64,000 nt of DNA, taken from Pseudomonas sp. ANT_H4. GTDB taxonomy: Bacteria; Pseudomonadota; Gammaproteobacteria; Pseudomonadales; Pseudomonadaceae. The stretch's first letter is position 1. Every line of letters begins with the position of its first letter. Position numbers and translations under genes: made by a program. Below, piece by piece: positions 21,784 to 30,436 of this stretch. The notes beneath the pieces were generated by a model that saw only the letters and a program-made list of their open reading frames with translations, was not told the DNA's origin and did not search any database. The stretch is from NCBI RefSeq assembly GCF_008369295.1, contig NZ_VOBG01000003.1:124001-188000 (forward strand), given 5' to 3'.

Positions 21784-22134
21784 ATGAAAACCCGTTACTT
21801 AGCTCTCCTGTTGGCCCCCTTGTTTAGCACCGCAGCCCTGGCGGGTGCTGGTTACACTGGCCCCGGTGCGCAATCGGTGGTCACTGTTGCTGGCGCCCAA
21901 GCTGCATCCGACGATACGCCTGTGGTATTGCAAGGTCATATCGTCAGTCGCCTCAAAGACCACGAAAAGTACGAGTTCAAGGACACCACCGGTACCATCG
22001 CTGTGGAAATCGATGATGAGGACCTGCCACCCGTTCCCTTCAATGAGAAGACCCAAGTCAAGCTGACCGGTGAGGTCGACAAGGGCCTGATGAGCCGTGA
22101 GATCGATGTTGACCGTGTGGAAATTATCAACTGA
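21784..22134 (+). CDS. YgiW/YdeI-family periplasmic OB-fold (BOF) protein
   Basis: A 116-residue protein with a cleavable signal (residues 1-20, ending ALA) and a single small OB-fold: DTPVVLQGHIVSRLKDHEKYEFKDTTGTI, then VEIDDEDL and VKLTGEVDKG. This pattern is that of the bacterial OB-fold (YgiW/YdeI/NirD) stress-tolerance family, whose members are periplasmic and often induced by cationic or oxidative stress. The molecular role is unknown. It is monocistronic and shares a bidirectional terminator with the convergent exporter gene. Confidence 0.88.
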   Translation: MKTRYLALLLAPLFSTAALAGAGYTGPGAQSVVTVAGAQAASDDTPVVLQGHIVSRLKDHEKYEFKDTTGTIAVEIDDEDLPPVPFNEKTQVKLTGEVDKGLMSREIDVDRVEIIN

Positions 22135-22154
22135 CCACTGACACACATCTCCAC

Positions 22155-22176
22155 AGGGCCGCTTAGCGGCCCTTTT
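22155..22176. terminator. Shared terminator between the YgiW-type gene and ynfM
   Basis: AGGGCCGC at 22155-22162 pairs with GCGGCCCT at 22166-22173, followed by Ts on the plus strand. The 3-nt loop, TTA at 22163-22165, is the TAA stop codon of the minus-strand exporter gene. Confidence 0.8.
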
Positions 22177-23437
22177 CGTTTTTTGCCGGCAGTTTGCTCA
22201 GGTGCAATGCCACCAGCAAAGCAATCACCAGTAGGCTGGTGATAAAGCCGCCGATCCCGCTCCACCCCGCGTAGTGCCAGAAAATCCCACCCGCCGTCCC
22301 GGCAATGCTCGACCCGGCGTAATAACTGAACAGGTACAACGACGAGGCCTGGCCCTTGGCTTTCAGCGCGCGCCGGCCGATCCAGCTGCTGGCCACCGAG
22401 TGGGCGCCGAAGAAACCAAACGTGAACATCAACATGCCGACGATCACCAGCACCAGCGGCGTAAACAGCGTCAGGGTGATGCCGGCGAGCATCAGCACGA
22501 TGGTGGCCCAGAGCACCCGCCGACGGCCCAGGCGGTCGGCCAGTGAACCGATTTTTGCCGAGCTATAGATGCCCGACAGGTACACCAGCGACAGCAGGCC
22601 CACTACGGCTTGGCTCAAGTCATACGGATCTGCCAGCAAGCGATAGCCGATGTAGTTGAACATCGTCACGAACGCGCCCATCAACAGGAAGGCTTCAAGG
22701 AATAGCCACGGCAGGCCGGCGTCCTTGAAGTGCATGGTGAAGCCGTCCAGCAGGCTGCGCGGGTTCAGGGTGCTGGCGCGGAAGTTGCGCGATTCGGGGA
22801 GGATTTTCCAGAACACCGTGGCCGCGATCAGCGCCAGGGCGCCGATGATCAACATCGCCGTGTGCCAACTGACGAAGTCGATCAGTACACCAATGATCAA
22901 GCGCCCGCTCATGCCGCCAATGGCGTTGCCACCGATGTACAAGCCCATGGCCAGGCCGATGTGTTGTGGATGTATTTCTTCGCTCAGGTAGGTCATCGCC
23001 ACGGCGGCCAGGCCACTTAAGGACAGGCCCACCAAAGCCCGCATCAGCAAAATACCCTCCCAAGTGGGCATCAGGCCGCTGGCGATGGTGCACAGTGCGG
23101 CGCAGAATAGCGCGGCAACCATCACTCGCTTGCGCCCAAGGGTGTCGGAAATCGGACCGGTAATCAGCAAACCAAAGGCCAGCATGCCGGTGGCTACCGA
23201 AAGAATCAGGCTGCTCTGCGCGGCATTGATGGAAAACTCGTGGGACAGCGCGGGCATCATCGGCTGCACGCAATAGAGCAAGGCGAAGGTGGCGAAGCCG
23301 CCGGAAAACAGCGCCAGCACTGTGCGCATGAACATCGGCGTGCCTTTTTCGATGTACTGCTCATTGAGCTGCGCCACCACCTCATCCAGGGCGGTGGGCG
23401 GGACTTCTTGAGCAAGTGGGGCGACAGCAGATTTCAC
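22163..23437 (-). CDS. ynfM: MFS exporter, YnfM type
   Basis: A 12-helix major facilitator of 424 residues. It resembles E. coli YnfM closely by eye: KGTPMFMRTVLALFS, TFALLYCVQPMMPALS, GRKRVMV (the loop 2-3 motif), MRALVGLSLSGLAAVAMTYLSEEIHP and SSWIGRRALKAKGQASSLYLFSYY. The GTG at 23437 has GAGG about ten bases upstream and gives a hydrophilic N-terminus like the family. The frame stays open to 23563, but that extension would run into the lysR start. The divergent LysR regulator is the arrangement of ynfL-ynfM in E. coli. Substrate unknown; family members export small metabolites or drugs. Confidence 0.88.
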   Translation of the reverse strand: MKSAVAPLAQEVPPTALDEVVAQLNEQYIEKGTPMFMRTVLALFSGGFATFALLYCVQPMMPALSHEFSINAAQSSLILSVATGMLAFGLLITGPISDTLGRKRVMVAALFCAALCTIASGLMPTWEGILLMRALVGLSLSGLAAVAMTYLSEEIHPQHIGLAMGLYIGGNAIGGMSGRLIIGVLIDFVSWHTAMLIIGALALIAATVFWKILPESRNFRASTLNPRSLLDGFTMHFKDAGLPWLFLEAFLLMGAFVTMFNYIGYRLLADPYDLSQAVVGLLSLVYLSGIYSSAKIGSLADRLGRRRVLWATIVLMLAGITLTLFTPLVLVIVGMLMFTFGFFGAHSVASSWIGRRALKAKGQASSLYLFSYYAGSSIAGTAGGIFWHYAGWSGIGGFITSLLVIALLVALHLSKLPAKNEKGR

Positions 23438-23561
23438 GCGGGACCTCGGGGCGGAAAAGCAGCCAGGGCTGGCAATGGGAAAAAGAATATAGCTGCCTAA
23501 TGATTCTTTCCAATATATTGTTCGACCTGTTTGATAGCTTTTACGACCTAATAGGGTTTCC
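23438..23561. promoter_or_regulatory. Divergent ynfM/lysR control region
   Basis: A 124-bp A+T-richer gap between two divergent starts, the usual site for LysR-type binding. A possible T-N11-A type motif exists in the A+T-rich half (about 23480-23545), but I cannot fix a single operator by eye. Confidence 0.5.
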
Positions 23562-24455
23562 ATGGAATTGCGCCATCTGCGTTACTTCATTGCCGTTGCC
23601 GAAGAGCTCCATTTCGGCCGCGCGGCTCAGGTGCTGGGCATCTCGCAGCCGCCGCTGAGCCAGCAGATCCAAGCGTTGGAACAAGAGATTGGCGCTCGTT
23701 TATTTGAACGTACCAATCGCCGGGTCGAACTGAGCGAAGCGGGTCGACTGTTCCTGCAAGAGGCGCGATTGGTGCTGGCCCAGGTCGGTAAAGCGGCGGA
23801 CGTGGCGCGTCGTGCGCAACTGGGGGAGTTGGGCGAACTGAAGATCGGCTTCACCTCTTCTGCGCCGTTCAACTCCAGCATCCCACAGGCAATATTCGCC
23901 TTTCGCCAGGCCTTCCCGGCGGTGCATCTGAGCTTGCAGGAAATGAGCAGTACCGAGGTGGCTGAGTCGCTGGTGGACGAGTCGATCCAGGTTGGGTTGA
24001 TGCGGCCGTTGCCGTTGCCGGACTCCTTGAGCGTTGTGGAGTTGATGCGTGAGCCGCTGGTGGCTGTACTTAACGCAGGTCACCCGCTGGTGGACGGTAG
24101 CGAGCGCGGTTTGCATCTGGCGCAATTGGCAGACGAGCCTTTTGTATTTTTCCCGCGCACCTATGGCAGTGGTTTGTACGCCCAGTTACTTAACCTGGCC
24201 CGCGACGCCGGCTTCAGCCCGCACTTCGCCCAGGAAGCGGGGGAGGCCATGACCATCATCGGTTTGGTCGCCGCCGGCCTGGGCGTCTCGGTACTGCCTG
24301 CGTCCTATCAGCGCATCCGTATTGATGGCGTGGTCTACCGCACCCTGCTTGATCAGGAAGCGGTGACGGCGGTGTGGCTGGTACAGCGCAAGGGCCAGCC
24401 ATCGCCCATGGCCAAGGCGTTTGTTGAGTTGCTGAGGCGTAAGGCAGTGGTGTAG
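23562..24455 (+). CDS. LysR-family transcriptional regulator, YnfL-like
   Basis: A 297-residue regulator with an N-terminal winged helix-turn-helix (MELRHLRYFIAVAEELHFGRAAQ, then ISQPPLSQQIQALEQEIG) and a periplasmic-binding-like effector domain with LKIGFTSSAPF. The N-terminal signature is that of the BenM/CatM/YnfL branch. It is divergent from ynfM and so most likely controls that exporter and itself. The effector is unknown. Confidence 0.9.
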   Translation: MELRHLRYFIAVAEELHFGRAAQVLGISQPPLSQQIQALEQEIGARLFERTNRRVELSEAGRLFLQEARLVLAQVGKAADVARRAQLGELGELKIGFTSSAPFNSSIPQAIFAFRQAFPAVHLSLQEMSSTEVAESLVDESIQVGLMRPLPLPDSLSVVELMREPLVAVLNAGHPLVDGSERGLHLAQLADEPFVFFPRTYGSGLYAQLLNLARDAGFSPHFAQEAGEAMTIIGLVAAGLGVSVLPASYQRIRIDGVVYRTLLDQEAVTAVWLVQRKGQPSPMAKAFVELLRRKAVV

Positions 24456-24542
24456 CGACGATCACATCTCAAGTAACGGAACCGTCTTAGTAGTTTGTTG
24501 TGGATTTACGCAGAATCGCTTCTTTTTAAGCGAGAGACATGG

Positions 24543-24926
24543 ATGGCACTTCTCTACCAGCCTAAAGAAGGCAGTGTGCTGATTTGTGATTTTCGGGGCT
24601 ATGAAGCTCCGGAGATCATCAAGGTCAGGCCTGTCATTGTGATACGCAAGCACAGGACCAATAAGTTGTTGGTAACAGTGGTGCCCTTGAGCACCACGGA
24701 ACCGCGAACGGTGCTTGAGCACCATTTTCAGTTGGAAAGCCATTTGCAAGGAGCGAGTCCGGTCTGTTGGGCGAAATGCGATATCGTCGCTACCGTTAAT
24801 CTAGGCAGGCTTGATCGGATCAAGAGCAAAGATCGGCATGGAAAACGCATTTACAAAATAGCCGAACTTACCAGTGAACAATTCTTGGCAGTGAAAGCGG
24901 CGGTGCGCAGTGCGTTGGGGTTGTGA
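24543..24926 (+). CDS. PemK/MazF-family protein without an adjacent antitoxin
   Basis: The 127-residue product has the SH3-like PemK/MazF fold pattern: GSVLICDF near the N-terminus, KVRPVIVIRKH, LLVTVVPLSTT and CDIVATVNLGRL. Active family members are ribosome-independent or ribosome-dependent mRNA endonucleases. ATG 24543 begins MALLYQPKEG, which agrees with pseudomonad relatives; an in-frame start at 24495 adds residues without family support. No antitoxin-sized gene lies in the 87 bp upstream or directly downstream, so it is an orphan. Whether it is toxic or has been recruited to another role is open. Confidence 0.75.
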   Translation: MALLYQPKEGSVLICDFRGYEAPEIIKVRPVIVIRKHRTNKLLVTVVPLSTTEPRTVLEHHFQLESHLQGASPVCWAKCDIVATVNLGRLDRIKSKDRHGKRIYKIAELTSEQFLAVKAAVRSALGL

Positions 24927-24985
24927 TGAGTGTCAGACGTGACGAGCGGCGATATGACACCAATTGCCGATTACCTGTTTTCAGG

Positions 24986-25120
24986 CATACTGGCCGGGTT
25001 CCCGAAAGGGGCTTGTGAGACTCTGAGGATCCTGGGCAACCAGCCATCGTAGAGCCAGGCAGGAAGCGGCGATGACAAGCCAACCTGTTTGTGAAGAGGG
25101 CGCCGAAAGGCGCCCTTTGT
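24986..25120 (+). ncRNA. rgsA: Probable RpoS-type small RNA resembling RgsA (P16)
   Basis: A CATACT -10 element at 24986-24991, preceded by G+C-balanced DNA with no good -35, fits an RpoS-type promoter. Transcription would start near 24998 and end at a strong terminator (AGGGCGCC at 25097-25104, GAAA loop, GGCGCCCT at 25109-25116, then T-rich). The resulting RNA of about 120 nt and its body (CCCGAAAGGGGCTTGTGAG) resemble what I recall of the pseudomonad sRNA RgsA. It encodes no plausible peptide. Identity from memory of the family; not searched. Confidence 0.55.
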
Positions 25121-25147
25121 CGTTTCAAGGGGCAAGTAGCAAATGCC

Positions 25148-25612
25148 TCAATTCTGCTTCGAAGTCCCGGTCTCCTTGAACAGCTGCGCTGCCGGGCTCG
25201 TGTTGCTGCCACTCACACCCGTCACCCCATTGGCGCGCAAGCCGGCCAGGATGTCCCGATCCAGCATGCTGATCCAACGGTTGTAGTTGCGATGGATCTT
25301 GCCGTTCTTGTAGCCCAGGTCGCGGCTGTCGCGGTAGGTGATGGCGTAGCTGGTGCGGGTGTAGCGGATATCGATTTCAGCGTGGTACTGGTTGCGTACG
25401 GTGATCTCGGCCTGGATCAGTTGCGGATCAGCGCGCTGCACGGTCCATTCGCGTTTCTCCAGGGCCGCGAGGATCGCCTGTTTGACCTTTTCGTCGCTGG
25501 CCTGGACGTTGGCCGGGATGTCGGTCTGGGTGTTGAGCACCGGCTTGCTGGTGCAGCCAGCGGCGGTCAGCAGGGCCAGGGCGATGAGGGTGGCACGTAA
25601 CAGGGAAGACAT
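25148..25612 (-). CDS. Small lipoprotein of unknown function
   Basis: A 154-residue protein with a lipoprotein signal ending LTAAGC (Cys20). The mature part reads as an alpha/beta fold with IQAEITVRNQYHAEIDIRYT and YAITYRDSRDLGYKNG. Homologues are widespread in Pseudomonas without assigned role. It begins 27 bp after the apeR-type gene on the same strand, so it may be transcribed with the aryl polyene cluster, but no family link to that pathway is known to me. Confidence 0.7.
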   Translation of the reverse strand: MSSLLRATLIALALLTAAGCTSKPVLNTQTDIPANVQASDEKVKQAILAALEKREWTVQRADPQLIQAEITVRNQYHAEIDIRYTRTSYAITYRDSRDLGYKNGKIHRNYNRWISMLDRDILAGLRANGVTGVSGSNTSPAAQLFKETGTSKQN

Positions 25613-25639
25613 TCCGTTTCTCCAATCAGTTAAAAAAGC

Positions 25640-26865
25640 TTACTGCCAGCGGCGAAAGATCAGCGAAGTGTTAACGCCGCCAAAGGCAAAGTTGTTGTTC
25701 ATCACGTAGTCGTTGTGCATTTCGCGGAACTCGCCGCGCAGGTAATCCAGTTCGCCGCAGCGTGGGTCCACTTCATCGAGGTTGAAGGTGGGCACGTACA
25801 GGTCGTGATTCATCATTTCGATGCTGAACCAGGATTCCAGCGCACCACAGGCGCCCAGGGTGTGGCCGAGGAAACTCTTCTGCGAACTGATGGGCATGCG
25901 GCTGCCGAACAGGTTGCTGGTGGCCTGGGTTTCGGCGATATCGCCCTGTTCCGTGGCCGTGCCGTGGCCGTTCACATAGCCGATGGCGTCAGGTGCCAGG
26001 CCGGCATCTTCCAGCGCCAGTTCCATTGCCCGGCGCATGGTGACCTGTTCGGGACGGGTGGTGTGCTGGCCGTCGGCGTTGCTGCCAAAACCCACCACTT
26101 CGGCGTGGATGTGTGCACCGCGTGCCAAGGCGTGTTCCAGCTCTTCAAGTACCAGCATGCCGCCGCCTTCGCCGATCACCAGGCCGTCGCGTCCACTGTC
26201 ATAAGGACGCGGGCTGGTTTGCGGAGCGTCGTTTTTCAGGCTGGTGGCGTAGAGCGCATCGAACACCATGGCTTCGGTGGGGCACAGCTCTTCGGCGCCG
26301 CCGGCGAGCATCAGCGGCAGGCGGCCGAACTTGATGGCTTCATAGGCGTAGCCGATGCCCTGGCTGCCGCTGGTGCAGGCGCTGGACGTGGGAATCAGGC
26401 GCCCGGTAAGGCCGAAAAAATGCTGATATTCGCCGCGGTGGTGTGGGGCATCATCCGCACGTAGGAGTTGGCATTCAGCCCTTGCGCCACCGAGTTGAGC
26501 AGCATATTGCCGAAGGCCTTGATCTCATCGGTGCTGCCGGTGGATGAGCCGCAAGCCACACCCATGCGACCGTCCTTGATCGACTCGTCGCCCAGCAAAC
26601 CGGCGTCCTGCAACGCCTGTTCCGCTGCCCACACCGCCAGGCGCGAGACCCGGCCCATGCTGCGCAGCTGCTTGCGAGTCCAGTGGGCCGGCACCACGAA
26701 ATCATCGATCGGCCCCGCCAGCCGTGTATTCAACTCGGTAAACCGATCCCACTCATCCATGCGCCGAATACCGCTGCGCTTGGCACGAAAGTTCGCCGCG
26801 ATGCTGTCCCAATCCCTACCCAGGGACGTGATGCCGGCCATGCCGGTGACGACCACACGCTTCAT
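25640..26865 (-). pseudogene. apeR: Beta-ketoacyl-ACP synthase of the aryl polyene cluster (ApeR type), frameshifted
   Basis: Two adjacent frames make one FabF-like ketosynthase. The first runs from ATG 26865 (MKRVVVTGMAGITSLG) to a stop near 26395 after ANISIF; the second carries the rest with EELCPTEAMVFD. Together they have the active Cys in SACTSGSQG and the two His in GHGTATEQGD and FLGHTLGACGALESW. Reading resumes in register if one base is added to the six-A run at 26415-26420 (plus strand). The repaired product is about 408 residues, the normal length. This could be a real inactivating mutation, a slippage-prone phase switch or a sequencing error. It starts with a TGATG overlap on the ketoreductase stop. 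Confidence 0.85.
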
Positions 26866-27593
26866 CAACACAGGCCTCCGTTGACGGCCAGCACCTGACG
26901 GGTGATGTAACTCGCCTCGGCCGACATCAGAAAATTCACTGCGCCGGCGACTTCTTCCGGGGTGCCCATGCGCTGGGCCGGGATCATCTTCATCAGTTCT
27001 TCCAATGGCACGTTTTCGTCGAGCATCGCTGTGTCAATCAGCCCAGGGGCCACGCAGTTGACGGTGATCTTGCGCTTGCCCAGTTCGATGGCCAATGCCT
27101 TGGCGGCACCGATCAACCCGGCTTTCGAGGCGCTGTAGTTGACCTGGCCGCGATTGCCGATCAACCCGGAAACCGACGTGATGCAAACAATCCGCCCCGC
27201 TGCGCGTCGACGAATCATCGGCATCATCACCGGGTGCAGCACGTTATAGAAACCGTCGAGATTGGTGCGCATCACCACGTCCCAGTCGTCTTCCGACAGG
27301 GCGGGAAACGCGCCATCACGAGTCAGCCCGGCATTCAGCACGACGCCGTAGTAGGCGCCATGTTCTTCCACGTCTGCTTCCAGAGTCGCCTTGCAGCTGG
27401 CGCGATCCGATACGTCGAATTGCAGCACCCGAGCATTGCGGCCCAAGGTCTCGATTTCGTCTCGGACGGTGTCAGCCTCGGCCCGGCCGCTTCGGCAATG
27501 CAGCACAATGTCATGGCCGGCCTTTGCCAGGCGCAGGGCAATGGCGCGGCCGATGCCACGGCTGGAGCCGGTGACCAGTATGGATTCAGTCAT
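26865..27593 (-). CDS. apeQ: 3-ketoacyl-ACP reductase of the aryl polyene cluster (ApeQ type)
   Basis: A short-chain dehydrogenase of 242 residues that reduces the beta-keto group after each elongation. Visible are the TGSSRGIGRAIA cofactor loop, NAGLTRDG and the catalytic Ser-Tyr-Lys in ITSVSGL and YSASKAG. It is FabG-like, but its place between a dehydratase and a ketosynthase gene with four-base-or-less overlaps puts it in the polyene pathway rather than in general fatty acid synthesis. Confidence 0.9.
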   Translation of the reverse strand: MTESILVTGSSRGIGRAIALRLAKAGHDIVLHCRSGRAEADTVRDEIETLGRNARVLQFDVSDRASCKATLEADVEEHGAYYGVVLNAGLTRDGAFPALSEDDWDVVMRTNLDGFYNVLHPVMMPMIRRRAAGRIVCITSVSGLIGNRGQVNYSASKAGLIGAAKALAIELGKRKITVNCVAPGLIDTAMLDENVPLEELMKMIPAQRMGTPEEVAGAVNFLMSAEASYITRQVLAVNGGLC

Positions 27594-28051
27594 GAAGGGA
27601 CTCCTTCGGATTCAGCTAAATAAGTAGCCGCCTGTGGCGGTCGAAATACGTTCAGGCGCGCACTGGCCTGGATACCGGGCCCGGTGAGGTGGCATTCGAA
27701 CACACCCATGCCGTTGTCATCTTCCAGGGAGCACAGGCCGTGGATGGTCAGTTCGCTGCCAGCCGGAAAACGCTCCACATTGCATTCAAATTTTCGGGTG
27801 CCCAAGAGAAATCCCAAGCCGACTTCATCACCGTTCTGCCGGGCGCGGCAACCGGCCCAGGCGGCGACGCTTTGCGCCATCAGTTCGACGCCAACCCAGG
27901 CGGGCAGGCTGCCGTCGTCCAGGTTGAACAGGCCGCCTGGTGTGACGGTGAGGCGGGTATGAATCTGTTCTTCATCGAACGCCAGGACCTGATCGATCAG
28001 GATCATGTCACCGGCGTGAGGCAGCAGTTCGGCGAGCGGCCAATCGATCAT
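27590..28051 (-). CDS. apeP: Hotdog-fold 3-hydroxyacyl-ACP dehydratase (ApeP type)
   Basis: A 153-residue hotdog protein: LLPHAGDMILIDQV at the N-terminus, then PAWVGVELMAQSVAAWAG and GFLLGTRKFEC. The PH-GxMxL start and the ELMAQ helix are the pattern of the APE dehydratases distantly related to FabA/FabZ. With the second dehydratase domain fused to the ligase it would install the conjugated double bonds. It overlaps both neighbours by four bases. Confidence 0.85.
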   Translation of the reverse strand: MIDWPLAELLPHAGDMILIDQVLAFDEEQIHTRLTVTPGGLFNLDDGSLPAWVGVELMAQSVAAWAGCRARQNGDEVGLGFLLGTRKFECNVERFPAGSELTIHGLCSLEDDNGMGVFECHLTGPGIQASARLNVFRPPQAATYLAESEGVPS

Positions 28052-29226
28052 GGGGCGTCTCCGATAATCAGGCTGACGTTGTTGCCGCCGAAGGCGAAGG
28101 AGTTACTCATCAGGCAGCGTTTTTCCAGGGTGTCACCAGGCTCGACCCACTTTAAAGCGGGCAGCGCCGGGTCGGCCTGACCGTCCCAAATGTGAGGCGG
28201 CAAGGCGCGGGCGGTGTTCTCGGCGCACAGGCTCAGCCAGCAGAACGCTGCTTCCAGCGCACCCGCGGCGCCCAGGGTATGGCCGCTCATGGGTTTGGTC
28301 GAGGAACAGGCCACCCCAAAGGGGAACAGGCTGGCCACGGCCAGGCTTTCCATGGCGTCGTTATGCTGGGTCGCGGTGCCGTGCAGGTTCAGGTAGCCGA
28401 TCTGCTTGGGTTGCAGTTTCGCGCTGGCCAAGGCCTTGCTCATCGCCTGCAGCGCACCTTTGCCGGTGGGCTCCGGTGCGGAAATATGGTGGGCATCGCA
28501 ACTGGCGCCGCTGCCCAGCAGGGCGATGGGCGCCGGGGTCTTGCTCATCAGGAACAGCACCGCCGCCTCACCGATGTTGATGCCATTGCGGTTCACCGAG
28601 AACGGATTGCAGCGCTGCGCCGACACCGCTTCCAGGGATGAAAAACCATTGAGGGTCAGCTTGCACAGGCTGTCGACGCCACCGCACAACACCGCATCGC
28701 ACATGCCCAGGTCCAGCAGGCGCTGGGCACTCATCAATGCGCGGGCGCTGGAAGTGCAGGCGGTAGAAATGACGTAGGCCGGGCCGCTCAGTTGCAGCCA
28801 GTCCGTGAGGAAGTTGGCCGGGGCGCTGAGTTCCTGTTGCTGGTAGTCGTAGTCGCTGGGGAACTGCTTGTCCCGCAGGTAATGAGCGATGCCGTGGCTG
28901 GCTTCGTCGATACCCGAAGTGCTGGTGCCGAGAACGATGCCGATGCGCGCCGCACCAAAAGTCTCGATCGCCTGTTGGATCTCATCAAAGATCTGCAACG
29001 CGGCTTCCAGCAGCAGTTGGTTATTACGGCTGCTCTGCTGGCCCAGTTCTGGTGGGATCGTCGCCAGTTCACCGTGTACGCCGGCCACCGGCAGTATGCG
29101 CTCGGGCACCCAGCCACTTTCCGCGCGCATGCCGGAGCAGTCTGCGGCAAACAGGTTGCGGCTGACTTCACCCTTGCCACGGCCCAAGGCGCAGATCACG
29201 CCGAGGGCATTGAGGTAGGCGGTCAT
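28048..29226 (-). CDS. apeO: Beta-ketoacyl-ACP synthase (ApeO type)
   Basis: A 392-residue condensing enzyme beginning MTAYLNALGVICALG at the ATG that overlaps the upstream lipoprotein stop. Active-site residues are present: Cys in STACTSSARAL, His in NLHGTATQHND and His in MSGHTLGAAGALEA, plus the C-terminal NSFAFGGNNVSLI. In APE systems ApeO pairs with the chain-length factor ApeC to extend the polyene; here the catalytic partner is this gene and the chain-length factor is the first gene of the cluster. An upstream in-frame start at 29319 would overlap the previous gene by about 100 bases and is not used. Confidence 0.9.
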   Translation of the reverse strand: MTAYLNALGVICALGRGKGEVSRNLFAADCSGMRAESGWVPERILPVAGVHGELATIPPELGQQSSRNNQLLLEAALQIFDEIQQAIETFGAARIGIVLGTSTSGIDEASHGIAHYLRDKQFPSDYDYQQQELSAPANFLTDWLQLSGPAYVISTACTSSARALMSAQRLLDLGMCDAVLCGGVDSLCKLTLNGFSSLEAVSAQRCNPFSVNRNGINIGEAAVLFLMSKTPAPIALLGSGASCDAHHISAPEPTGKGALQAMSKALASAKLQPKQIGYLNLHGTATQHNDAMESLAVASLFPFGVACSSTKPMSGHTLGAAGALEAAFCWLSLCAENTARALPPHIWDGQADPALPALKWVEPGDTLEKRCLMSNSFAFGGNNVSLIIGDAP

Positions 29227-29705
29227 GGGGCAGCCTCCAGCGGGGTGATGTGGTAGTTCAGGTCCTGGCCGGGCAGGTTCACGGTGAACACCTGAGGCGA
29301 TTGGTAAATGATCTGCCAATGGGGCTTGAGCACCCTGATATCGTCGAACTCACGGGCGCCAGGATAGTTGCCGGGCACTTCATTTGCCGGGGTCAGGGCA
29401 AACAGCAACGCGGCAAACAACTCCCGCGCCTGAGGGTTGGGCGGCAGCAAACCGTCCGCCTGCCAGGCGCCGTCGATCAGCTTTTGCCGGGCCTGGGGAA
29501 TGCCCAGCGGGTCCATCATCGACCAGCGAATCGCGCCGTCTTCACGCTGGATCACCAGCAGCCAATCCTGACGCTGGCCGTTCTGCTCGCGCTCTACATG
29601 CAATTGCAGGGGCAAGGTCAGGGTCGGATTCTTCGCCGGCAACGGCGGCTGGCTGGCGCAAGCGCTCAGCAATAAAACACAGCCCATCAGCAGCGCACGG
29701 ATCAT
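29223..29705 (-). CDS. DUF3261-type lipoprotein of the aryl polyene cluster
   Basis: A 160-residue lipoprotein with signal ending LLLSAC (Cys16) and a LolB-like body with conserved DDIRVLKP and a central WLLVIQREDGAIRW. DUF3261 proteins occur almost only in APE clusters, where they are thought to help place the lipid-linked product in the outer membrane together with the LolA-like carrier; in the ape naming this position is apeN. Four-base overlaps on both sides suggest tight coupling. Confidence 0.8.
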   Translation of the reverse strand: MIRALLMGCVLLLSACASQPPLPAKNPTLTLPLQLHVEREQNGQRQDWLLVIQREDGAIRWSMMDPLGIPQARQKLIDGAWQADGLLPPNPQARELFAALLFALTPANEVPGNYPGAREFDDIRVLKPHWQIIYQSPQVFTVNLPGQDLNYHITPLEAAP

Positions 29706-30436
29706 TGCTCGGGGCCCGCGAGGGGTTTGCGCGCGACCACGTTAACCAGGGTTTCTTCCCGCTCGCCGAACGGCTTGGCCCGGCGCAGTCCCCAGCGTTC
29801 CAGCAAGCCGAAATCCGTGGAGCGGCTCCACCACAGGTACGGATAGGAAACGTTTTTCAGCTCGAACTCGAAGCCCTGTTCGCGAATCATCTCCAGGTAC
29901 TCGGCAGCGCTTTTCTGCACATGCATCGGATGGCGGAACAGCCAGCGAATGACCCACGTGTCGATGTACGCTTCGGTGGACTCGGCAAACAGCAAATAAC
30001 CGCCGGGCTTGAGCACTCGATAGAACTCGCTCAGTGCGCGCTGCTGCTCCACCAGGTGATGGAAAGTCTGGTGACAGAACAGAATATCGACACTGGCATC
30101 GGCCACATCCAGCGTTGCGCAGTCGCTGCCGATCAACTCGATGGCGAGGCCCTGGCGCGTCGCTTCAGCACGGCTCAAGTCCAGGCTGTGGGGATCAGCG
30201 TCCAGACCGATCAGGCGCTCGGGGGCGAACACTTGCTGCAAATACTGGAACGACTTGCCCTGGCCACAACCGGCATCCAGCAGCACCGGCGCAACCGGCA
30301 ACGGGTCGCTGAACAAACTGCGCAGGTCGTTGATTGCTACCCGCAGCACATGGTGCTGCCAGGTGTGGCTACGCAGGAACCAGAAGCCGAACCTGGTTTC
30401 CTCGACGTAGTTTTTGCTCAGGTATTGGCTGCTCAT
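29702..30436 (-). CDS. SAM-dependent methyltransferase of the aryl polyene cluster
   Basis: A class I methyltransferase of 244 residues with the glycine-rich SAM motif LLDAGCGQGKS near residue 48, an acidic residue in LIGLDAD and the post-motifs FCHQTFHHL and LKPGGYLLFAEST. Many APE pigments have a methylated aryl head group, so ring methylation is the likely role; that is inference from context. Coupled by overlaps to the flavoprotein upstream and the lipoprotein downstream. Confidence 0.83.
   Translation of the reverse strand: MSSQYLSKNYVEETRFGFWFLRSHTWQHHVLRVAINDLRSLFSDPLPVAPVLLDAGCGQGKSFQYLQQVFAPERLIGLDADPHSLDLSRAEATRQGLAIELIGSDCATLDVADASVDILFCHQTFHHLVEQQRALSEFYRVLKPGGYLLFAESTEAYIDTWVIRWLFRHPMHVQKSAAEYLEMIREQGFEFELKNVSYPYLWWSRSTDFGLLERWGLRRAKPFGEREETLVNVVARKPLAGPEQ

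Noticed and set aside
23438..23563. N-terminal extension of ynfM
   Set aside because: It would run into the lysR start and consume the whole divergent promoter region; GTG 23437 has a ribosome binding site and gives the family N-terminus.
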